Part shown: positions 1 through 9,019 of the stretch, one piece after another | Numbering within the stretch: position 1 is the first letter of the stretch | Layout of the letters: each line of letters begins with the position of its first letter | NCBI GenBank assembly: GCA_021784555.1 | Contig: JAJYHY010000009.1 | Location: 1 to 50,813 of the forward strand | DNA: 50,813 nucleotides | From: a bacterium | GTDB taxonomy: Bacteria > Verrucomicrobiota > Verrucomicrobiia > Limisphaerales > UBA8199 | Direction of reading: 5' to 3' | The notes under the pieces: model-generated | What the model was told of the DNA's origin: nothing | Databases searched by the model: none | What the model saw: only the letters and a program-made list of their open reading frames with translations | Translations under genes and position numbers: made by a program

Positions 1-410
1 GGATGCCCGCCGCACTCCAAAGGCTCGCGCCCAATTCGGAAGGGCCCTTGGAGCTTCCGCCAGGTCTTGGAGTGCGGTGGCAAGGCGAAGCCGCGACACC
101 GCTTTCCCATCCGCCGTTCCATTCCCCGCGCTCCCACTGGAGGCCATCGCCACACCGGGGGCCAAAGCGGCGTGGCGCTCCGCTTCCCGCCGCACTCCAA
201 AGGCTGGCGCCCAATTCGGAGGGGTCCTTTGAGCCTCCACCAGGTCTTGGAGCGCGGTGGCAAGGCGAAGCCGCGACACCGCTTTCCCATCCGCAACCCC
301 ATTCCCCGCGCTCCCACTGGAGGCCATCGCCACACCGGGGGCCAAAGCGGCGTGGCGCTCCGCTTCCCGCCGCACTCCAAAGGCTCCGCCAGGTTCGGTG
401 CCGCGGGGTC
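1..410. repeat. 180-bp tandem repeat, two full periods plus a partial one
   Basis: The block running from 'CGCACTCCAAAGGCT' through the 'GTCTTGGAG' and 'GCCAAAGCGGCGTGGCGC' motifs to the next 'CTTCCCGCCGCACTCC' recurs with a period of exactly 180 bp (for example 'CGCTTTCCCAT' near 101 and 281). Because 180 is a multiple of three, it creates long open frames in several phases. I treat these as non-coding: they are low-complexity, lack a convincing start, and the same block recurs without gene context at 30485-30715. Copies differ by scattered substitutions. Confidence 0.85.
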
Positions 411-495
411 GAGTCGGTGCGGTGACCGCGCGTGCCTCTGTGCCGGGCTCAACTTTACCCGCCAATACCCAGTTATCTCACAACCTCCGCCCGAG

Positions 496-750
496 GCGCG
501 TGAGGCCCGTGAGGGCCGGCATCTTTGTAGAATGGCCTGCCCCGCGCGCATGAGGCCCGTAAGGGCCGGCATCTGTGGCGTGCGCGGAGATGCCGCCCCT
601 GACGGGGCTAGGAAGGGTGTTGTGGGCGCGGTTTCTACAAAGATGCCGTTCCCACGGAACTGGAAGACGTTTGGGATTGCGGTTTCTACAAGCGCCCTGA
701 CGGGGGCTGGGCGATTTGCTTCCAGGACGGTTCTGCAGGCCCTACGGGGT
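496..750. repeat. Palindromic intergenic repeats with a 15-bp inverted pair
   Basis: GGCATCTTTGTAGAA (518-532) is matched by its exact reverse complement at 633-647. A related 'GTTTCTACAA' core appears again near 683-692. The short motif 'GAGGCCCGT(G/A)AGGGCCGGCATCT' occurs twice (about 501-524 and 551-573). This looks like a cluster of REP-type elements upstream of the first gene. No promoter could be assigned with confidence. Positions 751-971 hold no recognised gene. Confidence 0.6.
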
Positions 751-971
751 TTGGGGGACCAATACAGCCGTTTGTCAAGCCATGACCGGTTCGGCAAAGC
801 CTCTCGTGCCGCCGAAAGATCCCGCAAGCACACAGTACGCAGGCCCTTGGCACCCAATACACGGCACAATGTCCTTCCGTCCTCCGTCGCCAATGGCGAC
901 TGTCTCGCTGACATGCCGCGCCTCTTGCTGGCGCCCGAAGTCTCTCAAGAATTGAAAGGGGAAAACGCTCT

Positions 972-2504
972 ATGAAACTCACAGAAACCACAGTAACTCC
1001 AATCGCCCGTTGTAAAGGCAAGCGCTTGGCTTTCGTTTGGCTTGCCTTCATTGCTCTGGTCTCCATCCCGATGGCCGGGTGGGGGCAAGTCAACAGTGGG
1101 AGCGACGGCAGCGACGGCGCCCTGAACCCCACGACAAACACGGTCATCGACATGGCCGATCATCCAGATGGCATCTACCAATACACATCGGTCAACATCC
1201 CCTCCGGTGTGACGGTCTCTTTCGTCCCGAATGCCAACAACTCACCGGTGGTTTGGCTCGTTCAGGGCGATTGCACGATCGCAGGGACCGTCGATGTGTC
1301 GGGTCAGGGCCAGCAGGGCGGCCCAGGGGGATTCGCGGGAGGAAATGGTGGGAGCGCGCCGACGGCGGGGCAGGGCCCTGGCGGAGGCCTCGCGAAAGCG
1401 AATTGGGACGGCTCTGCATGGTGGGGCGGTGACGCATCTTACGGGACGGCGGGCTACGGCGGCGGCCCTACGTACGGCAACCAGTTCATCCTGCCACTCA
1501 TTGGAGGCTCTGGGGGAGGCGGCAGTACTAACGCATCAACGGCGTACGGAGAAGTACCGAGTTTCGGAGGAGGGGGGGGTGGCGCAATTCTTATAGCCGC
1601 CTCCGGCGACGTGAACCTCCCGTCGGGTGCGGCGATAGAGGCGCATGCTGGCGGTCGGGGCTGGTGGGCGGGAGCAGGCAGCGGGGGGGCGGTGAGGCTG
1701 GCGGCCTCGAGAGTCACGGGTATCGGCACAATGGACGCCCGCAGCGACTCCTCGTACAACGGCGACGACGGCGGCCTCGGCAGAGTAAGGTTCGATACCC
1801 TCGACAACGAGTTCAGCGGCAGCATAGGTGGTGTTTTCACTCAGGGCTTTCAGCCGATCATCATTCCAGCGGCGGGCGAGGGCATGCAATTGGCCATCGC
1901 CAGCATCGCGGGGATTTCTGTACCGGCCAACCCATCGTCCACCCCGGCCAACCCCGCAGTCATCGTGCCGGGCCAGCAGGCCAACCCCATGCCCGTGGTG
2001 GTTCAGTGTTGGAACGTTCCGCTCAATACCCCTATAACGGTTGTAGCGAATCCGACGAGCGGGTCGGCCGCCCAAGGGGGCGGCTTCAATGCCACCGGCA
2101 CCGAGGCCGCCAGCACCGCAACAGTGATGATGGACATGCCCCGGGGCGAAGGGATTATTTACGCGGAGGCGGTTATTGGCGTGGGCGCCGGCGCGGCCTC
2201 CGCGCTGGAGAGGAGCGGGAAATCTCGGGCGCATGAAACAAAGCCTGCCAAGGACGTTCCGCGCGGCGAGCCGCTTGGTAAACCAGTCGAGAAGCCAAGG
2301 GGTAGCTCGCAGGCGAGATCCGCGGAGAGACTCCCGATTTCCCTGACGGGCCTTGCGGCCAACGGAGAGAGATTCGCCAAGGTGGAAATCAAGGCGGTCC
2401 TTGGAGGAGGAGAGCAGACGACTTACATCACAACTTCGGGGAAACGGTTCAGCATTGGCTCCGCGCCGGGCCTGCAACCGGGTAGCACTTCAAGGGAGAA
2501 ATGA
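972..2504 (+). CDS. Exported glycine-rich protein, first of two tandem paralogues
   Basis: 510 aa, function unknown. Residues 1-39 form a signal peptide (basic N-terminus, hydrophobic 'WLAFIALVSIPMAG', cleavage after 'GWG'). The N-terminal domain (about 40-110) carries 'GSDGSDGALNPTTNTVIDMA' and 'NIPSGVTVSFVPNANNSPVVWL', a pattern I know from exported proteins of Verrucomicrobia and Planctomycetes. Next is a Gly-rich region (about 110-280) with a GGGGGGAILIA stretch, plausibly a flexible or beta-helical surface segment. The C-terminal third ends in 'TTYITTSGKRF'. A purine-rich Shine-Dalgarno (AAAGGGGAAAA, 956-966) sits before ATG 972. The next gene starts 3 bp after the stop. A truncated copy of the 5' end lies at 31180. 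Confidence 0.85.
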   Translation: MKLTETTVTPIARCKGKRLAFVWLAFIALVSIPMAGWGQVNSGSDGSDGALNPTTNTVIDMADHPDGIYQYTSVNIPSGVTVSFVPNANNSPVVWLVQGDCTIAGTVDVSGQGQQGGPGGFAGGNGGSAPTAGQGPGGGLAKANWDGSAWWGGDASYGTAGYGGGPTYGNQFILPLIGGSGGGGSTNASTAYGEVPSFGGGGGGAILIAASGDVNLPSGAAIEAHAGGRGWWAGAGSGGAVRLAASRVTGIGTMDARSDSSYNGDDGGLGRVRFDTLDNEFSGSIGGVFTQGFQPIIIPAAGEGMQLAIASIAGISVPANPSSTPANPAVIVPGQQANPMPVVVQCWNVPLNTPITVVANPTSGSAAQGGGFNATGTEAASTATVMMDMPRGEGIIYAEAVIGVGAGAASALERSGKSRAHETKPAKDVPRGEPLGKPVEKPRGSSQARSAERLPISLTGLAANGERFAKVEIKAVLGGGEQTTYITTSGKRFSIGSAPGLQPGSTSREK

Positions 2505-2507
2505 TCT

Positions 2508-4079
2508 ATGAGAACCGCCGCCGTTCCGGAAATCCCTCATAGCCGCCAAAAGCGGTTGCGCTTGGCCTGTCTTCCGCTCGTGGCCATGGCGTCGATCCAG
2601 ATGGCTGCTTCCGGCCAGGTTGTGAATAGCGGAAGCGATGGACATGACGGCGCACTGAACCCGGCGACGAACGTGGTTATCGACATGGCTGACCATCCCG
2701 ACGGCATCTACCAGTACACATCGGTCAATATCCCCAATGGCGTGACGGTCTCCTTCATCCCGAACACCAACAATACACCGGTGGTTTGGCTGGTCCAAAA
2801 CGACGTGTTGATCAACGGAGTGGTCAAACTGAGCGGAGGGGACATCAACGGCCCGGACGGGCAGCCCGGCGGACCGGGGGGCTGGGCAGGAGGCCAGGCG
2901 TCGGCGGAAGTCGGGAATCCGCCTCTGGCAGGGCGTGGCCCAGGCGGGGGACTGGTGGACGTAACGCAACCCTACGCTTTGGGGGCAAACGCAGCGTTCG
3001 GATCCCCTGCAGCCAGTGTGGCTCTGCAGCACCCAGGCGGCGCAGTGTACGGAAACCAGTTCCTTCTTCCGTTACTCGGTGGCTCAGGCGGTAGCGGCGG
3101 GTACGCTGACGGCTACGACAATGGCGGTGGAGGGGGTGGGGGCGCGATATTGATGGTGGCGACGGGTGTTGCCAGGATCGACGGCAGCATCCTGGCAAAC
3201 GGTGGCGGAGCCCCCGCTTTCAATGAGGGAATCGGGTTCCTTGGCGGAGGGGGCGGGAGTGGGGGCGCGGTACGCATTGTTTCGGGAGTGGTGGCGGGGA
3301 GTGGAACAATCGACGTATCCGGTGGCCTGGCAGGAATGTTCACTGATTACGGAGCTTACGGTCCTCGGCCACGGGCCGGGGGCGGGAGGATCCGAATCGA
3401 CGCGATGGACGATTCGTTCAACGGCGGCATCGGCGCCGAGATTTCTCGCGGGTTTCAGCCGATCATCATCCCCGCGGCGGGCGAAGGCATGCAGTTGGCG
3501 ATCGCCAGCATTGCAGGGGCATCCGTGCCTGCAAATCCGTCATCCACGCTGACCGACCCTGCGGTCATCATACCTGGGCAGGTGGGGAACCCGATGCCTG
3601 TGGTGGTGCAGTGTCAAAACATTCCGTTGAACACCGCCATAACTGTGGTCGCGAAACCGGCGAATGGCGTTGCCGTCCAGGGGGGCGGCTTCAACGCCAC
3701 TGGAACTGAGGCCTCCAGCACAGCGATGGTGATGATGGATATGCCCCGCGGAGGCGGCATTATTTACGCCCAAGCGGTCATCGGTGTGAACGCGGGGGCC
3801 GCCTCAGAATTGAGGAGAAGCCAGAAGTCTCAAATGCGTGAAATCGGACCTGGCAGGGCCCGCTCGCCGAGCGGGCCAGCCCCTACCGGTAGGCCGGCCC
3901 AGAAGCCGGGTGCCGCTTCGCAGGTGGGTTCCCTGAAAAGACTCCCGCTTTCCATGACCGGTCTGGCGGCCAACGGCGAGAGGTTCGCCAAAGTCGAGAT
4001 CAAAGCGCCCCTCGGTGGGAGACAGCAGACGACTTACATCACGACCTCAGGCAAACGATTCACGGTGAAGGGGAAATGA
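2508..4079 (+). CDS. Exported glycine-rich protein, second paralogue
   Basis: 523 aa, a tandem duplicate of the preceding gene. It has the same order: signal peptide (hydrophobic 'ACLPLVAMASIQMAASG'), 'GSDGHDGALNPATNVVIDMA' domain, Gly-rich centre with GGGGGGGAILM, the segment 'GFQPIIIPAAGEGMQLAIAS', and the same 'TTYITTSGKRF' end. The Gly-rich part diverges most; the two flanking domains are nearly identical in protein sequence. Its own ribosome site (GGAGAAATG) overlaps the end of the upstream gene. Its stop overlaps the start of the RHS gene in an ATGA, which points to translational coupling. No catalytic motif is visible; a structural or surface role is inference. Confidence 0.85.
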   Translation: MRTAAVPEIPHSRQKRLRLACLPLVAMASIQMAASGQVVNSGSDGHDGALNPATNVVIDMADHPDGIYQYTSVNIPNGVTVSFIPNTNNTPVVWLVQNDVLINGVVKLSGGDINGPDGQPGGPGGWAGGQASAEVGNPPLAGRGPGGGLVDVTQPYALGANAAFGSPAASVALQHPGGAVYGNQFLLPLLGGSGGSGGYADGYDNGGGGGGGAILMVATGVARIDGSILANGGGAPAFNEGIGFLGGGGGSGGAVRIVSGVVAGSGTIDVSGGLAGMFTDYGAYGPRPRAGGGRIRIDAMDDSFNGGIGAEISRGFQPIIIPAAGEGMQLAIASIAGASVPANPSSTLTDPAVIIPGQVGNPMPVVVQCQNIPLNTAITVVAKPANGVAVQGGGFNATGTEASSTAMVMMDMPRGGGIIYAQAVIGVNAGAASELRRSQKSQMREIGPGRARSPSGPAPTGRPAQKPGAASQVGSLKRLPLSMTGLAANGERFAKVEIKAPLGGRQQTTYITTSGKRFTVKGK

Positions 4080-7000
4080 CTCTTACAGCAAATGCTCGTT
4101 GCCGCCACGCCATGAACACTGCGCCACCAAGAGGCTCAACCCCCACCCGACTCGCGGTGTTTACGCCCCCGGCGCGGAAGGCCCTGCGTGCCTTGGCGTG
4201 GTTGGCCGCCGCTATCTGCCTTTTGGTTGCGCGCGCCGTCAAAGCCGATCAGACAAACCTCATGTCGCCCGTCGTGAGCTACCAGTACAATGACAATATC
4301 GGTGACGAAATGGACCCGCTGGTCCCCAGCCCTGTCGTTTCTTACCAGTATTACGAAGAGGCCGGAGACGAGACTGACCCGCTGGTGCTCAGTCCGGTCG
4401 CTTCTTACCAGTACTTCGATTGGCCGGCGGAGGCGGACCTGGAGTTTCAGAACAGCCCGGAGGTCAGCTACGAGTTCCAGCGTGGTCCTGCAACGGTGGT
4501 TGTCGCTTCGCCCAAGGGCGGGGAGCAGTGGGCTGCGGGGAGCATCCACCTGATATGGTGGGTGACCGTTGGGGACACGTCGCAAATAAACTATTACCTA
4601 ATGGACTACTCGCTGGATGGCGGGGTTACGTGGTTCAGTTCGGTTCTGTACGCCCCACCGCGGGTCGGTTTCGCGGCCTGGTCCGTTCCTCGGAACGCGG
4701 TCTCGACGCAAGCGCGGGTTCGCGTCAGGGCCATGAATACCGCTGGGGCAGAGCTCGCCTGGGGCGCCAGCGCGAACGATTTCACCATCACTGCCGCCCC
4801 ACCCGGCCCGACCGCGGTTCCGGACGTGAGCAACCTGGCGCCGATTTCCGGCGAACGGGTGGATTTTACCGGGCAGCGTTCGAGCGACTCCGTCAGCGGC
4901 TGCGCCATCACGAGCTACTCGTGGGATTTTGGTGACGGCCAGACGGCAACGGGCATGAATGCCTCGCACGTCTATCAGCCTTCATCTGGCAGTACGACCT
5001 ACACCGTGTCCCTAACCGTGACGGATTGCGCCGACAGGACCGACACGAAATCGGTGGTGGTCTATGTGACCGGTCTGGCCCTGGGCAGGAGCCAGCCGCA
5101 GCAGGCCTTCTCAAAGGACCCGGTCAACCTGGCCACCGGCAACTACGCCTACCAGCACACGGACTTGAGAATTCCTGGGCGCGGCTTGGCCTTTGAGTTC
5201 ACGCGAAGCTACAACTCCAAGGACCCGATGGCCTCGGTCCTGCCGCTCGGTTACGGCTGGAACCACTCCTACAACATCCACCTCTGGGTGAACGACTCGA
5301 ACAGCGTCGTGGTGGCCTTTGGCGACGGGCATGAGGAGACCTACGCGACGGACGGGGCGGGCGGCTATGTCGCCGAGCCGGGCGTGTTCAACACGCTCGT
5401 CTCCTCCGGCGACGGCTTTACCCTGACCACCAAGGACCAGCGGCAATACGACTTCGACTCCAACGGCCAGTTGACCTCGATAGCCGACCGGAACGGCAAC
5501 ACGCTCAGTCTGAGCTATGCCGACGGCGAACTGGCAGCCATCACCGACACCGTGGGGCGGTCCTTCACCTTTGCGAGCGACACCAATGGCTGCCTGAGCC
5601 GGATTACCGACCCGCTCGGGCGGACCATCCAGTTCGCCTACGACGCCAACACGAATCTGGTCAGCGTGACGGACGCGCGGGGCGGAGTGACGCAATTCTC
5701 TTACGACGGCAACCACCAAATGACCCGCGCAATCGACCCGCGAGGGAACGCCTTTGTAAGCATGGTCTATGACGCTGAGCGGCGGGTGGTTTCCTCCCAG
5801 CAGGACGCCTTGGGCAATGCCACGGCTTTTGCTTATGATTTCGTGAACCGGGTCACTACCGTCACGGACCCTTTTGGCAACCAGTCCTTTGACTATTACG
5901 ACCAGGAGTTGCGCCTTACGAAAACCGTCGATGCCCTCGGCCAGGTCCAGAGCTTCGAGTACGACGGCAACAACTGCCGCACCAAGGTGGTTGATCGGGA
6001 CGGCGCCGTCACCATGTATGGCTACGACTCGAACGGGAACGTCAGCTCGAAGCTCGACGCCCTGGGCAGCTCCACCACGGTGCGCTACAACTCCCGGAAC
6101 GACCCCACCAACCGCACCGACGCCCTGGGCGGCGCGACCACCTTTGCCTACGACCTCCGGGGGAATCTGACCAACTCCGTCAACGCCTTGGGAGGGACAA
6201 ACAGCGCCATTTACAACGCCTTTGGCCAGGCCGTGGTCGTCACCGACGCCAACGGCAACAGCAGGACCAATACGTACGACTCGTTCGGGAACCTGGCGAT
6301 GGTCCAGGACAGCCTGGGCGGCTCCAACACCTTCACTTATGACATTGCCGGCAGGGAACTGAGCCGGGTCGATGCCCTGGGCCGAACCAACCTGTTCTTT
6401 TATGACGACGCCGACAATTTGACCGCGTCCGTGGATGCCTCCGGCCACACCAACTCGTTCACCTACGACGGCAATAACAATCGGCTGACGGCCACGGACT
6501 TTCTCGGCAACACCACCACGAACGTCTTTGATCAAAAAGACCGGCTTGCCGCCGTTCTGGACCCCGAAGGCGGCGCCGTCACCAACGAGTATGACGCGCT
6601 GGATCGGAAAACCGCGGTAAGGGGCGCGATGGGCGGCGTCACTCGATTCGGATACGACGCGGTCGGCAACCTGGTGGCGGTGACCAATCCCGTGGGCTCG
6701 GTCACCCGGTACACATACGACCCAAACGGCAATCGGACGAGCATTATCGATCCGCTGGGAGACGTGACCACGAACGTCTTCGACGCCCTGAACCGCCTGG
6801 TGCTCACGCAAGACGCCCTCGGGCACGAAACCCGGGCGGTTTATGATGTCCTGGGGCGGAAGGTTCAAACCATCGATGCGCTCAACCGGACAAACCAGTT
6901 CGGTCACGACGCGCTGGGCCGGCTGGTCAGCTTCACCGACGCCGCGGGCGGCACGGTCTTCTACACATACGACGCGGCGGGGAATCGGACCTCAATAACC

Positions 7001-9019
7001 GACCCGAACGGCCACACCACCACGAACCTTTTCGACAGTTTGAATCGCCTGGTCACGGTCACGGAGCCAGCCGGCGGGGTTTCGCACTTCGCATACAACC
7101 TGGCGGGGAACCTCGTCAGCAAAACGGACCCCAATGGCCACACCATCACTTATACATACGACGCCGAAAACCGGCTCGCAAACATCGCTTATCCAACGGA
7201 CCCGCCAGTGACCTTCAACTATGACGCGAACGGCAACCGCACCGGCATGACCGACGCCATTGGAAATTCGGCTTACAGCTATGACACCCTCAACCGCCTG
7301 ACCAGCGTGGCCGATTGCTATGGGCAGACGGTGTCTTACACCTACGACCTCAACGGCAACCGGACTTCTCTGACCTATCCCGGCGGCAAGACGGTCACCT
7401 ACCGCTACGACGCGGCAAATCGGCTGAGGAGCGTCACCGATTGGCTCGGCAACACCACGACTTACCAGTATGACGCCGATGGCAGCCTGACCAGCGCCGT
7501 CAACCCCAACGGCACGGTGGCGGCCTACCAGTATGACGCCGCGAACCGCCTCGCCTCGCTGACCAATATGGTGGGGGACTCGAGGATTATCTCCGGCTAT
7601 CGCTATACCCTGGATGCCGTTGGAAACCAGGTTCAATCGGACCAGCTCGAACAGCTCCCGACAATCCCCGTTGCCGGCCAGTTCACCAACCAGTACGACG
7701 CCGATAACCGGATGGTGGTCTCCGCCGGCCAGTCCCAGGACTTCGACGCCAATGGAAACCTGCTCTCCTTCAACGGGACCAATGTCCTCTTTTACGATTA
7801 CGAAAACCGCCTCCTCCAATCCGCGATTCAAGGCGGGACGAACGTTTACGAATACGATGGCGGCGGCAACCGCGTTTCGGCGACCCGGGACGGGGTGGTC
7901 ACGCATTATGTTTTGGACCGGAACACGCCCCTGGTCCAGGTGCTCGCCGAAACGGACTCCGGCGGGACGCCTCGCGCTTATTACATCTATGGCCTCGGCC
8001 TCATCTCGAAAATCGACGCCAGCGGCGCTGTCCATTACTACCACTTCGATTCCCGCGGCAGCACCGTCGCCCTGACCGATTCCAGCGGCCAAATCACGGA
8101 CGCTTATGCCTACGACCCGTTCGGTCAATCGCGGGCAAGCGCCGGCCCGACGGACAATCCCTTCCGCTACCTTGGCCGCCATGGAGTCGTCGATGAGGAG
8201 GATGGCCTTCTCTATGTCCGCGCCCGGTACTACTTTCCCAACCACGGCCGATTTGTCACCAAGGACCCCACAACCGGGAAGGATGGAGACAGCCAAAGCC
8301 TGAACAGATATATTTACGCGCTGAACAACCCGGTGGCGTTGGTTGATATTTCAGGATTCTCGGCGCAAGAGGCGAGTGGGATTCCTCCCGCTCTAGCGAC
8401 CTCGGACACCTCACTATTTCATAATACGCTTATTAGTCCGCTTACACTTGGATTTGCAACCCAGGTGGCGGGATCGACACCAAGCCTCGCTGGAACAGCA
8501 CCACAACAAGGATCGGGTTCGTTTGATCTTGGTGACTGGACGGCGAGTTTGGCGGACGCCATTTCCTCCGCAGCTTCGGTCCCACGAATAATGAAGCTGC
8601 TCAAGTTTACCGAAAGCCAGCAGCAGTTGCTGCAAAACGTCAGCGATGCTGCAGAGCTAGTCGGCTTCGCTACCGAGGCTGTCCAAGAGAGCGGCGGGCT
8701 GGGCAACGTAATCGCGGGAGTAGCAAACGCTCCGTCCAACATCCAGTGGCTAATTCATAACGCGACACCTAACGAAAGGCTGGAGGTGGGGGAGACGGCG
8801 GTTAACAACGCCGCCGCGGCTGGCCTCAACACGGTTCTCAGCCCGCTTTTTTCCGCTGTCGATGTCGTCTCCCTCGGACGCGTCCACATTCACATCAGCG
8901 GAAGCGCTTACGGCAGCGCAGTTCACAATGTACAGGCGGGATACCTGAACCTCATCAGCTCAGTCGGAAATGTCCTAGGCACGCAACTATATAATGCTGC
9001 CCCAAGCCTATTCCAGTGA
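4076..9019 (+). CDS. RHS-repeat exported protein with PKD domain and variable C-terminal tip
   Basis: 1647 aa. A hydrophobic export segment (about 33-55) follows a basic N-terminus. Four short repeats beginning SPVVSYQY/SPVASYQY/SPEVSYEF occupy about 64-135. A beta domain starting 'SPKGGEQWAAGS' (about 142-240) and a PKD domain with 'SYSWDFGDG' (about 242-333) follow. A DUF6531-type start ('DPVNLATGNY', about 347) leads into some forty YD repeats (about 460-1300), then the RHS-associated core ('YYIYGLGLISK', 'LLYVRARYY', 'NRYIYALNNP'), which ends in VDISG instead of the usual DPxG. The last about 220 residues are unrelated to the core and form the usual variable tip, possibly a toxin or effector; I recognise no toxin motif and see no immunity gene next to it. 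ATGA and GTGA overlaps tie it to both neighbours. Confidence 0.9.
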   Translation: MTLTANARCRHAMNTAPPRGSTPTRLAVFTPPARKALRALAWLAAAICLLVARAVKADQTNLMSPVVSYQYNDNIGDEMDPLVPSPVVSYQYYEEAGDETDPLVLSPVASYQYFDWPAEADLEFQNSPEVSYEFQRGPATVVVASPKGGEQWAAGSIHLIWWVTVGDTSQINYYLMDYSLDGGVTWFSSVLYAPPRVGFAAWSVPRNAVSTQARVRVRAMNTAGAELAWGASANDFTITAAPPGPTAVPDVSNLAPISGERVDFTGQRSSDSVSGCAITSYSWDFGDGQTATGMNASHVYQPSSGSTTYTVSLTVTDCADRTDTKSVVVYVTGLALGRSQPQQAFSKDPVNLATGNYAYQHTDLRIPGRGLAFEFTRSYNSKDPMASVLPLGYGWNHSYNIHLWVNDSNSVVVAFGDGHEETYATDGAGGYVAEPGVFNTLVSSGDGFTLTTKDQRQYDFDSNGQLTSIADRNGNTLSLSYADGELAAITDTVGRSFTFASDTNGCLSRITDPLGRTIQFAYDANTNLVSVTDARGGVTQFSYDGNHQMTRAIDPRGNAFVSMVYDAERRVVSSQQDALGNATAFAYDFVNRVTTVTDPFGNQSFDYYDQELRLTKTVDALGQVQSFEYDGNNCRTKVVDRDGAVTMYGYDSNGNVSSKLDALGSSTTVRYNSRNDPTNRTDALGGATTFAYDLRGNLTNSVNALGGTNSAIYNAFGQAVVVTDANGNSRTNTYDSFGNLAMVQDSLGGSNTFTYDIAGRELSRVDALGRTNLFFYDDADNLTASVDASGHTNSFTYDGNNNRLTATDFLGNTTTNVFDQKDRLAAVLDPEGGAVTNEYDALDRKTAVRGAMGGVTRFGYDAVGNLVAVTNPVGSVTRYTYDPNGNRTSIIDPLGDVTTNVFDALNRLVLTQDALGHETRAVYDVLGRKVQTIDALNRTNQFGHDALGRLVSFTDAAGGTVFYTYDAAGNRTSITDPNGHTTTNLFDSLNRLVTVTEPAGGVSHFAYNLAGNLVSKTDPNGHTITYTYDAENRLANIAYPTDPPVTFNYDANGNRTGMTDAIGNSAYSYDTLNRLTSVADCYGQTVSYTYDLNGNRTSLTYPGGKTVTYRYDAANRLRSVTDWLGNTTTYQYDADGSLTSAVNPNGTVAAYQYDAANRLASLTNMVGDSRIISGYRYTLDAVGNQVQSDQLEQLPTIPVAGQFTNQYDADNRMVVSAGQSQDFDANGNLLSFNGTNVLFYDYENRLLQSAIQGGTNVYEYDGGGNRVSATRDGVVTHYVLDRNTPLVQVLAETDSGGTPRAYYIYGLGLISKIDASGAVHYYHFDSRGSTVALTDSSGQITDAYAYDPFGQSRASAGPTDNPFRYLGRHGVVDEEDGLLYVRARYYFPNHGRFVTKDPTTGKDGDSQSLNRYIYALNNPVALVDISGFSAQEASGIPPALATSDTSLFHNTLISPLTLGFATQVAGSTPSLAGTAPQQGSGSFDLGDWTASLADAISSAASVPRIMKLLKFTESQQQLLQNVSDAAELVGFATEAVQESGGLGNVIAGVANAPSNIQWLIHNATPNERLEVGETAVNNAAAAGLNTVLSPLFSAVDVVSLGRVHIHISGSAYGSAVHNVQAGYLNLISSVGNVLGTQLYNAAPSLFQ

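Noticed and set aside
1-410. CRISPR array or satellite origin of replication
   Set aside because: The units are 180 bp, adjoining and without unique spacers; there are no iteron, cas or rep-type genes nearby.
67-975. 302-codon plus-strand frame over the first repeats
   Set aside because: It is open only because the repeat period is divisible by three; it is Arg/Pro/Gly-rich, and its tail overlaps the ribosome site of the gene at 972.
5111-6907. 598-codon open frame on the minus strand opposite the RHS repeats
   Set aside because: It is the mirror of regularly repeated, GC-rich YD coding sequence; the plus strand has clear RHS motifs and this frame has no recognisable domain.
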